Positions 18,039 to 27,446 of a stretch of DNA of 64,000 bases are shown here, piece after piece (position 1 is the first letter of the stretch; each line of letters starts with the position of its first letter). This DNA is from Spirosoma sp. 48-14 (lineage in GTDB: Bacteria > Bacteroidota > Bacteroidia > Cytophagales > Spirosomataceae). The stretch covers positions 57,697 to 121,696 of the forward strand of contig NZ_MKUD01000019.1 of assembly GCF_001898575.1 (NCBI RefSeq), in the 5' to 3' direction. The position numbers and the translations under genes were made by a program. Below the pieces are notes generated by a model. The model worked only from the letters and a program-made list of their open reading frames with translations, searched no databases and had not been told where the DNA came from.

Positions 18039-19001
18039 GTGCCTTACTCATCGGACGTTGCGGCTGCCGAAGCCCTTACAAACTCGTATCAAAAGCTCAA
18101 AAGTGAAATTTCCAAAGTCGTCATTGGGCAGGATGAAACTGTCCGTCTGCTGTTAACGGCTATCTTCTGCCAGGGGCACTGTCTGCTGGTTGGAGTGCCG
18201 GGTCTGGCAAAAACACTGCTGATCCAGACCATCGCCAGTGCCCTCGATCTTGACTTTAACCGTATTCAGTTTACACCTGACCTCATGCCATCGGATATTC
18301 TGGGTTCGGAAACGCTTGATCAGGAACGTAACTTCAAATTCATCAAAGGGCCTGTCTTTGCCAATATCATTCTGGCCGATGAGATCAACCGGACTCCGCC
18401 TAAAACCCAATCGGCTCTGCTCGAAGCCATGCAGGAATACGCGGTGACTATTGCCGGGCAAAAATATAATCTGGGTCGCCCCTTCTTCGTACTGGCTACC
18501 CAGAACCCGATTGAACAGGAAGGAACCTATCCGCTCCCCGAAGCGCAGTTGGACCGGTTCATGTTTAATATTTATCTGGATTACCCATCGTATCAATCGG
18601 AGCTGGACATCGTAAAAAACACCACTTCCGATCAAAAGAACGAAGTAAAACGGGTCATTACCGGCGAAGAAATTCGGGAATTCCAACACCTTGTACGCCG
18701 AGTACCCGTTGTCGACAACGTCGTTGAATACGCGGTCAAGCTCGTGCACAAGACTCGTCCGAATACCGAAATGGCCTCTTCCGATGCGAACCAATACCTC
18801 GAATGGGGGGCAGGACCACGGGCATCGCAGGCACTGATTCTGGCCTCTAAATGCAATGCCCTGCTCAATGGCAAATACTCGCCCGATATTGAAGATGTGA
18901 AAGCCGTAGCCCTACCAATTCTTCGTCACCGGGTGGTTCGGAACTTCAAGGCTGAAGCCGAAGGAATCTCTGTCGAGCAATTGATCAAACGACTTTTATA
19001 A
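18039..19001 (+). CDS. MoxR-family AAA+ ATPase
   Basis: 320 residues. Walker A is GVPGLAKT (about 53-60), Walker B LADEINRTPPKTQSALLEAM, sensor 1 LATQNPIEQEGTYPLPEAQLDRF, and the C-terminal lid carries GPRASQALILASKCNAL. MoxR ATPases act as chaperones that insert cofactors or mature partner proteins, usually with DUF58/VWA genes alongside. Here no such partner follows; the transcript ends at a strong terminator. The start is GTG 18039, the first codon giving the usual N-terminus. Confidence 0.93.
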   Translation: MPYSSDVAAAEALTNSYQKLKSEISKVVIGQDETVRLLLTAIFCQGHCLLVGVPGLAKTLLIQTIASALDLDFNRIQFTPDLMPSDILGSETLDQERNFKFIKGPVFANIILADEINRTPPKTQSALLEAMQEYAVTIAGQKYNLGRPFFVLATQNPIEQEGTYPLPEAQLDRFMFNIYLDYPSYQSELDIVKNTTSDQKNEVKRVITGEEIREFQHLVRRVPVVDNVVEYAVKLVHKTRPNTEMASSDANQYLEWGAGPRASQALILASKCNALLNGKYSPDIEDVKAVALPILRHRVVRNFKAEAEGISVEQLIKRLL

Positions 19002-19011
19002 CCAATAGAAG

Positions 19012-19065
19012 ACATAAAAAAGAGAAAAGGATGGCTTGCAAGTCATCCTTTTCTCTTTTTTATGT
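19012..19065 (+). terminator. Long stem terminator of moxR
   Basis: Arms 19012-19038 and 19039-19065 pair over 27 bp with one mismatch and almost no loop (centre CTTGCAAG). The stem carries an A6 run on the left and a T6 run on the right, so it can act in both directions; it also covers the last base of the leftward small gene. Confidence 0.8.
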
Positions 19066-19250
19066 TAGTCGTTCTCCGCGTCCTTTTTGTTCGTTTTTCC
19101 TAAATAGTCACTGTCTCCATCGCCCATACCCGTCGATTGATCATCGACACCCGTTGGTTCGACGCCTTCGGTTTTCTCGCCAACCAGAACGGTTTTCTTC
19201 CCGGTTTTTATATCCTGATCAATGTCCTGCAAATTATCCTGACGATTCAT
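19065..19250 (-). CDS. Small acidic hydrophilic protein, 61 residues
   Basis: I do not know the family. It starts MNRQDNLQDIDQDIKTG and is rich in D, G, K and T, with no hydrophobic core, so probably unstructured. It ends inside the moxR terminator and lies upstream of nothing on its own strand. The composition is unlike a chance antisense frame, which supports but does not prove it. Confidence 0.4.
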   Translation of the reverse strand: MNRQDNLQDIDQDIKTGKKTVLVGEKTEGVEPTGVDDQSTGMGDGDSDYLGKTNKKDAEND

Positions 19251-19332
19251 ACTACATACGAGTTTGTTACAACCTTCGGCACTCTACTGGCCTGGTTTAA
19301 CAACCGTACGCAATCAGAATAGTTATTGAAAA

Positions 19333-20322
19333 TTAGCTTTTGAGCCGCCAGACCGCCTTGTCATCAAAGGAGATTTTTACCTGCTGATTGACGAGCAGAT
19401 CATCGCGGGTCGTTAGCAAACGTAAGGACAGGTAGCGTGACACCTGCACATCCAGTTCGTAATGACTTCCCTTGAAAAAGATAACTCGTATCGTTCCGGG
19501 CGTTCCTTGTTCATCGAGTCGAACCTGTTCAGGACGCAGGCAAATCAACTCTTCTGACTGTTGCGGCTCTGTAAGGCCGAATACCGGCAAATACTTCGCT
19601 TTGAAGATATTGGCCAGACCCGTCATACGTGCCGCATAGGCTGTAGCGGGCTGATGGTACACGGTTTTAGGCGTCCCCGACTGAACCAGTTTTCCATCGC
19701 GCAAAATACCCAGCGTATCGGCCAAAGATAGCGCATCCGACGCATCGTGGGTGACAAACAGACAAGACGTCTGTTCATGATGTACCAGATCGAAAAGAAG
19801 ATCCCGAACAATAAGCCGGTTGGGTAAATCGAGATGGCTAAAGGGTTCATCCAGCAACAGCACAGCAGGTTTATCGGCAATAGCGCGGGCAATGGCCGTA
19901 CGCTGTTTTTCGCCACCCGACACCTGGCGCGGAATCCGGTCCTGTACGTCAGTTAGACGACACAGTTTTAGTAACTGATCTACGCGAAAATCGCGGTAGG
20001 CTTTTTCGAAAAAGCGCAGGGCGTAGGCGATGTTTTCCCGGACCGAGACATTAGGCATGAGCTGGTACTCCTGATGCACCAGCCGTATATCGTCGTGACC
20101 AGCGACCAGCTTCTCCGACGGCCCCACGACCCGTTGCCCATTCAACCAGACTTCCCCCGCATCGGCATCTGACAGGCCAGCCAAAAGATTAAGCAGGGTA
20201 CTTTTGCCGGAACCACTAGCACCAACCAGTGCCATAATTCGACCGGGTTCCAGCGTCAGCGAAACCTGCCGGACGGCAGCGACCTCCGCGTATGTTTTCG
20301 TAAGTTTAGTGGCAGTGAGCAA
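19333..20322 (-). CDS. ABC transporter ATP-binding protein (PotA/FbpC-like)
   Basis: 329 residues. Walker A GASGSGKST, Q-loop VHQEYQLMP, signature VSGGEKQRTAIARAI, Walker B LLLDEPFSHLD and switch histidine FVTHD are all intact. The C-terminal ~95 residues form a TOBE-like beta domain (ICLRPEQVRL...VIFFKGSHYELDVQ), as in ATPases of importers for polyamines, iron, molybdate or sulfate. No permease or binding-protein gene is beside it, so its partner must be elsewhere. Confidence 0.88.
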   Translation of the reverse strand: MLTATKLTKTYAEVAAVRQVSLTLEPGRIMALVGASGSGKSTLLNLLAGLSDADAGEVWLNGQRVVGPSEKLVAGHDDIRLVHQEYQLMPNVSVRENIAYALRFFEKAYRDFRVDQLLKLCRLTDVQDRIPRQVSGGEKQRTAIARAIADKPAVLLLDEPFSHLDLPNRLIVRDLLFDLVHHEQTSCLFVTHDASDALSLADTLGILRDGKLVQSGTPKTVYHQPATAYAARMTGLANIFKAKYLPVFGLTEPQQSEELICLRPEQVRLDEQGTPGTIRVIFFKGSHYELDVQVSRYLSLRLLTTRDDLLVNQQVKISFDDKAVWRLKS

Positions 20323-20327
20323 TTGTA

Positions 20328-20396
20328 TATAGCCCGGATGGCCACATCCGGGTTAAAACTGATTTGACATCCCCGAACGTGGCCGCCCAGGCTATA
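20328..20396. repeat. Imperfect inverted repeat between ABC ATPase and gapN-like genes
   Basis: Arms 20328-20352 and 20372-20396 pair over 25 bp with about five mismatches (core GGCCAC/GTGGCC, ends TATAGCC/GGCTATA). It lies between two leftward genes and probably ends the gapN-like transcript. Confidence 0.65.
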
Positions 20397-20401
20397 GGAC
20401 A

Positions 20402-22024
20402 TCAAAAAATAAAGTTTGTACTTAAGAATTCTGATTTGTGTCCACGAACAATATCGTTCAGAATAGTCTTATTGGTTCCAGTATCTTTCGTAGCCACCGC
20501 CGACCGAATCGAAAACGACCGCAGCGCATCTTCAACAGAAAGCGTCCCTTCAGCCGAATCTTTCCGCCCTGTAAAGGGGAACGTATCGGGCCCGCGCTGA
20601 CATTGAGCATTGATATTCACCCGGCTTACCAGATTCACTAACGGGTCGATCAGTTTGGCGATGGCGTCGGTATCGGTTCCAAAAATACTGGCCTGCATGC
20701 CATGATCGTCGGTGATCAGGTACTGGATAAATTCTTCTTCGTCCGTATAAGCCACAACAGGAATGACCGGGCCAAACTGTTCTTCGCGGTACAGCCGCAT
20801 CCCCTCACGAACGGGGTACACTACAGCCGGTCGGAATAGCGATGCTTCCGTTTCGCCCCCCCCTTCATTGACGATAGACGCTCCACCAGCCTGAGCATCA
20901 GCGATGATGTCGGCCAGATACTGGGTCTTATTGGGTTCAGGTAATGGCGTGATCTGAGTGCCAGCTGTCCAGGGCATACCTGGTTTCAGTTTACTAACGG
21001 CAGGGCCAAATCGTTTCAGGAACTCTTCGACAATTGACTCGTGCGCCCAAATAATCTTAATAGCCGTACACCGTTGACCGTTAAAGGATAGCGTTCCGAG
21101 TAAACACTCACTCACGGCTACGTCCAGATCGGCGTCGGGTAGAATGATCGCTGCATTTTTAGCATCCAGACTCATGATGGACCGGAGCCGATTTAGTTTA
21201 GGGTGCTGACGTTGCAGTTCGTCGGCTACGCGGCTAGAGCCGATCAGGGTCAGCACATTCACTTTTCCGGACTGCATCACGGGAGGCACCACATTGGCAC
21301 CACGCCCATACAACGAATTTACCACGCCTTTGGGAAAACTGGTACGAAATGCTTCGAGCAATGGATAATGCAGTAGTGAACCGTGCTTAGGCGTTTTGAA
21401 CAGGATGGTGTTACCCATCAAAATAGCCGGGATCAGCGTTGTATACGTCTCGTTCAGTGGGTAATTGAAAGGCCCCATGGCCAGCACAACACCCAGAGGA
21501 GACCGACGGACCTGCCCAATAATACCCTCTTCAATACGAAACCGCGACGAGTTATGGTCCATATTTTTGAGCGTGTCGATGGTATCGTAAATATACTTTA
21601 CTGTACGGTCAAACTCTTTGGTCGCGTCGGCCAGATTTTTGCCAATTTCCCACATAATCAGGTTCACGACCAGCTTCCGTTGTTCCAGCATTTTACCCAC
21701 AAACGTTTCCATGCAGGCTATCCGGTCGGCCACTCCCATTTGTGGCCATTCGCCCCGGCCATTGTCATAAGCGGCAACGGCAGCGTCCAGAGCCTCCAGG
21801 GCTTCTTTTTCTCCCGTCACGGGAAAACTGCCAACCAGTTTTCGTTCTAAGGTCCCATCGGCAGCGGGAATGCAAATAGGCGAATATACCTCCGATACTG
21901 GGCCGTCCCACTGACGCATTTCACCATTGAGCAGGTATTCGCGCTGATGAATGGGTTCAATTCGATACTCGGCTGGAATTTGATCATCGGTCGGGAATAG
22001 TCCCGCCAGGTTTGAATCGTTCAT
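20402..22024 (-). CDS. Aldehyde dehydrogenase, GapN-like (NADP glyceraldehyde-3-phosphate type)
   Basis: 540 residues from ATG 22024 (a TTG four codons upstream is less likely). It has the ALDH fold with GPFNYPLNE (catalytic Asn), SFNGQRCTAIK (catalytic Cys) and the C-terminal GPDTFPFTGRKDSAEGTLSV seen in non-phosphorylating glyceraldehyde-3-phosphate dehydrogenases. These oxidise the triose phosphate to 3-phosphoglycerate and give NADPH without ATP. The usual general-base motif ELGGK is replaced by SLDAKN, so the normal glutamate is missing. That may mark a separate clade, and the exact substrate is less certain. Confidence 0.75.
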   Translation of the reverse strand: MNDSNLAGLFPTDDQIPAEYRIEPIHQREYLLNGEMRQWDGPVSEVYSPICIPAADGTLERKLVGSFPVTGEKEALEALDAAVAAYDNGRGEWPQMGVADRIACMETFVGKMLEQRKLVVNLIMWEIGKNLADATKEFDRTVKYIYDTIDTLKNMDHNSSRFRIEEGIIGQVRRSPLGVVLAMGPFNYPLNETYTTLIPAILMGNTILFKTPKHGSLLHYPLLEAFRTSFPKGVVNSLYGRGANVVPPVMQSGKVNVLTLIGSSRVADELQRQHPKLNRLRSIMSLDAKNAAIILPDADLDVAVSECLLGTLSFNGQRCTAIKIIWAHESIVEEFLKRFGPAVSKLKPGMPWTAGTQITPLPEPNKTQYLADIIADAQAGGASIVNEGGGETEASLFRPAVVYPVREGMRLYREEQFGPVIPVVAYTDEEEFIQYLITDDHGMQASIFGTDTDAIAKLIDPLVNLVSRVNINAQCQRGPDTFPFTGRKDSAEGTLSVEDALRSFSIRSAVATKDTGTNKTILNDIVRGHKSEFLSTNFIF

Positions 22025-22265
22025 GAGCAGAATCAACTTGGAAAAGAAACGGCGGTAAACGTCGGTATTTAGCGACCAAAATCCAACCCGGCCAAAAACA
22101 AAATGCCCCCGGAAATGCCGAAACAGGAAATCTTAATCGGGAATTAAGCCTGCGAAAACGTTAATCTTTATCGGGATTGCCTTTACTGAGCTCGTAGCGG
22201 CCTATTTTCCCCATTCTTTTCGTACAACTCACCTATAACATCCCTGGTCTAAGACAGGCTGAGCA

Positions 22266-22499
22266 ATGGAAATCAATCACGACTTACTCCTCGCTCTGGG
22301 CTTTGTAAAACTGCCGAATCGAAAATCAGGATACACCTATAAGGGTGTAGCAGGCCGATTGCTGGCAGAAGACAATACCTTTTTCTTCTACGATTTCGCC
22401 CCAGCCATTCGCACGAAATCCGAACTACAATTCATGATGATGGCCATCGACTACCGACAGCGGCTGGAAGATGAGGCATTTGATCAATCGACACTGTAA
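22266..22499 (+). CDS. Conserved-looking small protein, 77 residues
   Basis: Starts MEINHDLLLALGFVKL and reads as a compact soluble alpha/beta protein with an aromatic core (NTFFFYDFAPAIRTKSELQFMM). No family recognised. It has a 240-nt upstream gap to the divergent gapN-like gene and its own start region, and ends 40 nt before a convergent gene. Confidence 0.55.
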   Translation: MEINHDLLLALGFVKLPNRKSGYTYKGVAGRLLAEDNTFFFYDFAPAIRTKSELQFMMMAIDYRQRLEDEAFDQSTL

Positions 22500-22538
22500 G
22501 GGGAAAGCGAAAGAGGTACGAAGCGTTCTCTTCTGAAT

Positions 22539-22946
22539 TTACATAGGCTGCACGCTTTTCAGGTTCAGCTTGTTGTCGAACACAAAAACTTTTTCGTTGA
22601 TACGCAGGCTTCCCAGATGGTTTTTTGCCCGGTATTTCACCCGGACAATGATGTAAGCTTTTTGGGGATCGACCCGACCAAAGTCAGCCTCTTCCCGAAT
22701 GATTTCCAGACTCGACGGATTGGGGGTAGTTGTTTTCAGGTATTCCTCCGCCGTCATTTTGGCATCCAGTAGCTCTTCGTGCCGAATCTGCCCTTCAATC
22801 AACAAGAAAGGCCCGGACTCAGCCATCTCGTAAAAATTCAGCGCAACAGACGTCCTCAGGTCTGGTTGATTAGTTATTACCCCTCCTAAAGCAGCAGGAA
22901 CGAGCGCATATATACTAATAACGAGCGGTAAAAATTTCTTAAGCAT
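22539..22946 (-). CDS. Hypothetical exported protein, 135 residues
   Basis: An N-terminal signal peptide (MLKKFLPLVISIYALVPAALG) is followed by a small domain of alternating strands and charged turns (SGPFLLIEGQIRHEELLDAKM, AYIIVRVKYRAKN, NEKVFVFDNKLNLKSV). It is probably periplasmic. I recognise no family and no partner; the gene is alone on its strand. Confidence 0.55.
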   Translation of the reverse strand: MLKKFLPLVISIYALVPAALGGVITNQPDLRTSVALNFYEMAESGPFLLIEGQIRHEELLDAKMTAEEYLKTTTPNPSSLEIIREEADFGRVDPQKAYIIVRVKYRAKNHLGSLRINEKVFVFDNKLNLKSVQPM

Positions 22947-23292
22947 AGCGAACTCTGTTTAAGCCGTACTGCCAATAGCCAGACGAGCTGGTTCCTGACT
23001 TCGTCAAATATATACAGTACGCGTTTATTTGCCCTTACCTGTACCGGCCAAGTTAGGCAAAGGTCTACGCCCCCGGCCTCTCTCGATCGTATGGTCGTTA
23101 CCCGGCGACCCTTCCAAAATGGAAATACACCCTTCCAAAATGGAAAGCTTTCCAGTAGGCCCTCATCTGCAAGCACATCGACCAACAAATACAAGTTACT
23201 TCATTTCAGATAGTTAACATCAAATTCATAGCTACCTCTGAAGAACTGGCACAGGTTTGGACCATCTGGTAGCGAAACCAAACAGGTCTTTT
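22947..23292. other. Gene-free gap upstream of the kdp operon
   Basis: 346 nt between the start of the leftward exported-protein gene and the first small kdp gene. It must hold the promoters of both. No exact TAnnTTTG box was found; the clearest structure is the tandem TTCCA-type site at 23110-23146. No reading frame in it looks real. Confidence 0.6.
23110..23146. promoter_or_regulatory. Tandem palindromic sites upstream of kdp
   Basis: CCTTCCAAAATGGAAA occurs twice, at 23110-23125 and 23131-23146, spaced 21 nt apart (two helical turns). Each holds the inverted pair TTCCA-AAA-TGGAA. The spacing and symmetry are what a dimeric regulator would bind. They lie about 150 nt before the operon's first gene. 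Confidence 0.45.
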
Positions 23293-23379
23293 ATGGGAAC
23301 GCTCCTGCTGCTGATTGTGACTGCCATTCTTTGCTTTATCATTTTCTACAAAGCTATCGACTGGTTCGAACGCATTTAA
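23293..23379 (+). CDS. 28-residue membrane peptide preceding kdpF
   Basis: ATG 23293 to TAA 23379 encodes MGTLLLLIVTAILCFIIFYK followed by AIDWFERI: one membrane helix with a short charged tail. It lies 26 nt before kdpF in the same direction and has the same build (helix plus basic/aromatic tail), so it is probably a kdp accessory peptide rather than chance. Too short for most gene callers. Confidence 0.55.
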   Translation: MGTLLLLIVTAILCFIIFYKAIDWFERI

Positions 23380-23405
23380 ACTAAACACCGGCTCACCGGA
23401 CTATC

Positions 23406-23486
23406 ATGATTACGCTCGTCTTTATTGTTGCGCTTCTGGTTTTCGCTTACATGCTCTACGTCCTGATTAAACCAGAAAAATTCTAA
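23406..23486 (+). CDS. kdpF: KdpF, small subunit of the K+-transporting ATPase
   Basis: ATG 23406 to TAA 23486 gives 26 residues: one membrane helix and the typical tail YVLIKPEKF. KdpF is a 25-30-residue peptide that stabilises the KdpABC complex in the inner membrane. It sits 13 nt before kdpA, its normal place. Confidence 0.85.
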   Translation: MITLVFIVALLVFAYMLYVLIKPEKF

Positions 23487-23499
23487 CTCAAACTACACA

Positions 23500-25215
23500 A
23501 TGACTACCGAATGGATGGGGGTTATTGTCACCTACGGCATCACCGTGCTACTGGCAATACCTCTGGGCAAGTTTCTTGCCAACGTTTTTAAAGATGAACC
23601 GAATGCGTTCGACTTCATGAAGCCCCTGGAAAGGCTCATTTATCGCCTGGGTGGCATTGACCCCAGCCGGGAGATGAACTGGAAAGAAAATCTGGTGGCT
23701 TTACTGACGATCAATGCACTGTGGCTGATTTACGCTTTTGTGCTGCTACTAACTCAGGGAAGCTTGCCCCTGAATCCGGATGGCAACCCGTCGCAAACGC
23801 CCGATCTGGCATTTAACACGGCCATTAGTTTTCTTATCAACTGTAATCTGCAACATTACTCAGGCGAGTCGGGGGTAACGTATCTTACCCAGCTTGGCGT
23901 ACTGATGTTTCTCCAGTTCGTTTCGGCAGCTACCGGCATAGCCGCTGCGGTGCTTCTGTTCCGCTCGTTTATGCCCAAACCCGTTGAGACCGTCGGGAAT
24001 TTCTATGTACTCTTCGTCAAATCAATTACCCGCGTACTGCTGCCCTTCAGTTTGGTCATAGCCATGATTCTGGCTTTCAATGGTACACCAGCCAGTTTCG
24101 ACGGAAAAGACACCCTCGTAACCATGCAGGGCGATACTGTTGGGGTGTCGCGGGGGCCCGCTGCCGGATTTATTGCCATCAAGCACCTGGGCACCAATGG
24201 TGGGGGCTGGTTTGGTGCCAACTCAGCCCACCCGCTTGAAAACCCCAATTATCTGACCAACATGGTCGAGATGATCGCTCAGGTTGTCATACCCATTGCC
24301 ATGATTTTTGCGCTGGGATTCTTCATCAACCGGAAACGGTTCGCCTGGGTCATTTATGCCGTTATGACGGTGGGGCTGTTGATGCTATTGGTTCCTACCA
24401 TACTGACAGAGCTGGGTGGGAATCCGGCTATTGCCCACCTGGGAATCGGTCAGCCCACAGGTGCCATGGAAGGGAAAGAGGTACGATTTGGCCCCCTGGC
24501 CTCGGCTTACTGGAGCATCGTTACCACCGTTATTTCAACAGGCTCCGTCAATTCCATGCACGACAGTTCCATGGCCATGTCGGGCACTATGGAGCTACTG
24601 GGGATGATGGTCAATGCCTTCTACGGAGGTGTGGGGGCCGGGTTGCTCAACTTCTACTACTTCCTGATTATCGCCGTATTCATTTCAGGACTCATGGTGG
24701 GACGAACCCCCGAACTTTTCGGCCGAAAAGTTGAAGCCCGCGAAATCAAGATTGCGTCGATCGTTGCCCTGCTGAGTGCCTTTCTGGTAAAGGGCGGAAC
24801 GGCACTGGCCGCCTGGTTCTTCATCCACTATGGGGATGCGTCCTGGGCCGTTAAACCTTCAGCCTGGCTCAACAACCCCGGTTTTCACGGATTTACCGAG
24901 ATGCTGTACGAGATGACTTCATCCAATGCCAACAACGGATCGGGTTTTGAGGGCCTGGGCGACAATAACTTTTTCTGGAACTATGCTACAGGTATCGTTC
25001 TGATCATGGGGCGCTACATTCCGATCATTGGTCCCGTTGCCATTGCCGGACTGCTGGCTCGTAAGAAATACGTCCCTGAGTCGGCCGGTACCTTACCCGT
25101 CGATACCCCTACGTTTGGCTTGATGATTTTTGCGGTCATCTTCATCATCACAGCGCTTTCGTTTTTTCCGGCCCTGACACTCGGGCCACTCGCTGAATAT
25201 TTTTCGCTTAAATAA
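23500..25215 (+). CDS. kdpA: K+-transporting ATPase subunit A (first copy)
   Basis: 571 residues with about ten membrane helices. It is the channel-like subunit that carries K+ across the inner membrane. All four pore-loop regions are present: NCNLQHYSGESG, GTNGGGWFGANSAHPLENP, GSVNSMHDS and SSNANNGSGFEGLGDN. Length is slightly over that of the E. coli protein (557). It is followed by kdpB after a gap of 81 nt that holds a hairpin. Confidence 0.97.
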   Translation: MTTEWMGVIVTYGITVLLAIPLGKFLANVFKDEPNAFDFMKPLERLIYRLGGIDPSREMNWKENLVALLTINALWLIYAFVLLLTQGSLPLNPDGNPSQTPDLAFNTAISFLINCNLQHYSGESGVTYLTQLGVLMFLQFVSAATGIAAAVLLFRSFMPKPVETVGNFYVLFVKSITRVLLPFSLVIAMILAFNGTPASFDGKDTLVTMQGDTVGVSRGPAAGFIAIKHLGTNGGGWFGANSAHPLENPNYLTNMVEMIAQVVIPIAMIFALGFFINRKRFAWVIYAVMTVGLLMLLVPTILTELGGNPAIAHLGIGQPTGAMEGKEVRFGPLASAYWSIVTTVISTGSVNSMHDSSMAMSGTMELLGMMVNAFYGGVGAGLLNFYYFLIIAVFISGLMVGRTPELFGRKVEAREIKIASIVALLSAFLVKGGTALAAWFFIHYGDASWAVKPSAWLNNPGFHGFTEMLYEMTSSNANNGSGFEGLGDNNFFWNYATGIVLIMGRYIPIIGPVAIAGLLARKKYVPESAGTLPVDTPTFGLMIFAVIFIITALSFFPALTLGPLAEYFSLK

Positions 25216-25225
25216 CAGGAACGTC

Positions 25226-25265
25226 GTCACCCCTTCGGCTATCCTATGTAATGCCGAAGGGTGAC
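25226..25265 (+). other. Hairpin in the kdpA-kdpB gap
   Basis: GTCACCCCTTCGGC (25226-25239) and GCCGAAGGGTGAC (25253-25265) pair with one bulged base. Lying inside an operon, it may stabilise or partly attenuate the message and so set the subunit ratio. Confidence 0.5.
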
Positions 25266-25296
25266 CAACCCACCGCGTAAGCGGCCTATTACCACT

Positions 25297-27387
25297 ATGG
25301 CAAAGCAACTTTCTTCCCCGAACCGCACACGGCCCGGCCTGTTCCAGAAAGAACTGATCGGGACGGCCATCCGGGAATCATTTATCAAACTGAATCCCGC
25401 TATTTTAGTCAAAAACCCGGTGATGTTTACCGTTGAAGTCGGTACTCTCATCATGGTTCTGGTCACTGTTTACATTGGTGTCACAGGCGATACTACCCAG
25501 GGCTCACTGGCGTACAACCTAAGCATTACATTTATCCTGCTGGTGACAGTTCTATTCGCCAATTTCGCCGAAGCCATTGCCGAAGCACGGGGCAAAGCGC
25601 AGGCCGAATCGCTCCGAAAAACCCGTCAGGAAACCCCAGCCAAAGTGATCCGTCCGGTTGGCGAATACAAACTCGACGAAGTACAAACCATTTCATCTGC
25701 ACAACTAAAAAAGGGGGATATATTCCTCTGTGAAGCCGGTGATATTATTCCTTCAGACGGCGAAATCGTGGAAGGGCTGGCCACCATCGATGAGTCGGCC
25801 ATTACGGGCGAATCGGCACCTGTGATTCGTGAAGCCGGTGGCGACAAATCGTCCGTAACGGGCGGTACGAAAGTACTGTCGGATCGTATCAAAGTAATGG
25901 TGACGACCCAACCCGGCGAATCGTTTCTGGACAAGATGATTGCGCTGGTTGAAGGCGCTACCCGTCAGAAAACCCCGAACGAAATCGCCCTGACGATTTT
26001 ACTGGCTGGTTTCACCCTGATCTTTATCATCGTCTGCGTAGCCCTGAAACCCTTTGCCGACTATGCCAACACGCCCATCACGATTGCAGCCCTCATTTCG
26101 CTCTTCGTCTGTCTGATTCCAACCACCATCGGTGGATTACTATCGGCCATCGGTATTGCCGGGATGGACCGGGCTCTCCAGGCCAATGTCATCGCGAAAT
26201 CGGGACGGGCAGTCGAAACGGCTGGGGATGTCGATACACTGCTGCTCGACAAAACAGGAACGATCACGATTGGCAACCGGAAAGCAACTAATTTTTACCC
26301 GGCTCCCGGCGTTAGCCAGACCGACATGGTACGAGCATCAGCCTTAAGCTCACTGGCCGACGAAACGCCCGAGGGCAAATCGATCGTTGAACTGGCCCGC
26401 AATGGCGAAACGGATGTCACCCGCAACCTGAGTACCACGGGGGCAACCCTCATCAAGTTTACGGCCGAAACACGCTCGTCGGGCATTGACGTACCCCTTC
26501 CGGGCGGAGAGTCGCTTCGGATACGCAAAGGTGCTATGGACTCCATCCGGGCCATCGTACAGCGGGCTGGCAATGTCTTTCCGTCAGAAATAGAAACGAA
26601 AGCCAATGAAATAGCTGCCAATGGGGGCACACCGCTGGTTGTTATCGAGAATGAAGCCGTCAAGGGAGTCATCGAGCTACAGGACATCATCAAACCAGGC
26701 ATATCTGAACGATTCGACCGCCTTCGGAAAATGGGCGTGAAAACGGTGATGGTAACCGGCGACAACCCCCTGACAGCCAAATTCATTGCTGGCAAAGCAG
26801 GCGTTGATGATTTCATTGCCGAAGCCAAACCCGAAGATAAAATGAACTACATCCGTCGCGAACAGACGGGCGGTAAACTGGTAGCCATGATGGGCGATGG
26901 AACCAACGATGCTCCGGCGCTTGCCCAGGCCGATGTAGGTGTAGCCATGAACTCGGGAACGCAGGCCGCTAAAGAAGCGGGCAACATGGTCGATCTGGAC
27001 AACGACCCAACCAAACTTATCGAGGTGGTTGAAATTGGGAAACAGTTGCTCATCACGCGCGGTACGCTGACAACGTTCAGCATTGCCAACGACGTAGCCA
27101 AATACTTTGCCATTGTTCCTGCGCTGTTTACGCTGTCGATCCCAGCACTACAGGCACTGAACATTATGGGGTTACATTCGCCCGAATCGGCCATCTTATC
27201 GGCGGTCATTTTCAATGCGATCATCATTCCCCTACTTATTCCACTGGCCCTGCGGGGTGTTGAATACAAGCCGATCGGTGCTTCGGCACTCCTGCGCCGG
27301 AACCTGTTCATCTACGGGCTCGGCGGTATTGTCGCCCCTTTTGTCGGAATCAAACTGATTGATCTGGCTGTAGGGCTGTTTATTTAA
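25297..27387 (+). CDS. kdpB: K+-transporting ATPase subunit B (P-type ATPase)
   Basis: 696 residues from ATG 25297; a GTG start 12 codons upstream would overlap the hairpin arm. It is the ATP-driven subunit. The phosphorylated aspartate is Asp318 in DKTGTIT; TGES occurs in the actuator domain ([15 protein letters not shown]), KGAMDS in the nucleotide domain, and [10 protein letters not shown] and [18 protein letters not shown] close the P-domain. Membrane helices flank these. It drives K+ uptake through KdpA at low external potassium. Confidence 0.98.
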   Translation: MAKQLSSPNRTRPGLFQKELIGTAIRESFIKLNPAILVKNPVMFTVEVGTLIMVLVTVYIGVTGDTTQGSLAYNLSITFILLVTVLFANFAEAIAEARGKAQAESLRKTRQETPAKVIRPVGEYKLDEVQTISSAQLKKGDIFLCEAGDIIPSDGEIVEGLATIDESAITGESAPVIREAGGDKSSVTGGTKVLSDRIKVMVTTQPGESFLDKMIALVEGATRQKTPNEIALTILLAGFTLIFIIVCVALKPFADYANTPITIAALISLFVCLIPTTIGGLLSAIGIAGMDRALQANVIAKSGRAVETAGDVDTLLLDKTGTITIGNRKATNFYPAPGVSQTDMVRASALSSLADETPEGKSIVELARNGETDVTRNLSTTGATLIKFTAETRSSGIDVPLPGGESLRIRKGAMDSIRAIVQRAGNVFPSEIETKANEIAANGGTPLVVIENEAVKGVIELQDIIKPGISERFDRLRKMGVKTVMVTGDNPLTAKFIAGKAGVDDFIAEAKPEDKMNYIRREQTGGKLVAMMGDGTNDAPALAQADVGVAMNSGTQAAKEAGNMVDLDNDPTKLIEVVEIGKQLLITRGTLTTFSIANDVAKYFAIVPALFTLSIPALQALNIMGLHSPESAILSAVIFNAIIIPLLIPLALRGVEYKPIGASALLRRNLFIYGLGGIVAPFVGIKLIDLAVGLFI

Positions 27388-27398
27388 TCACCATCCAT

Positions 27399-27422
27399 CG
27401 GAGTACGCGCTTTCGTACTCCG
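27399..27422 (+). other. Hairpin in the kdpB-kdpC gap
   Basis: CGGAGTACG and CGTACTCCG pair perfectly around CGCTTT, 11 nt after the kdpB stop. No T run follows, so it is more likely an intercistronic stabiliser than a terminator. Confidence 0.55.
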
Positions 27423-27446
27423 ACTATTTAAACTTGAACAAATACC

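Noticed and set aside
18153..18794. 213-codon open frame antisense to moxR
   Set aside because: It lies wholly inside the well-supported MoxR gene, which has all AAA+ motifs; the antisense product has no recognisable feature.
20402..21850. Open frames opposite the gapN-like gene (up to 155 codons)
   Set aside because: Antisense to a complete aldehyde dehydrogenase; nothing supports expression.
22947..23217. 62- to 102-codon frames upstream of kdp
   Set aside because: They cover the tandem regulatory sites, and their products are low-complexity or Pro/Arg-rich without a plausible start.
26295..27311. Two long antisense open frames (177 and 154 codons) within kdpB
   Set aside because: Long antisense frames arise easily from codon bias opposite kdpB; Ser/Met/Pro-rich products look artificial.
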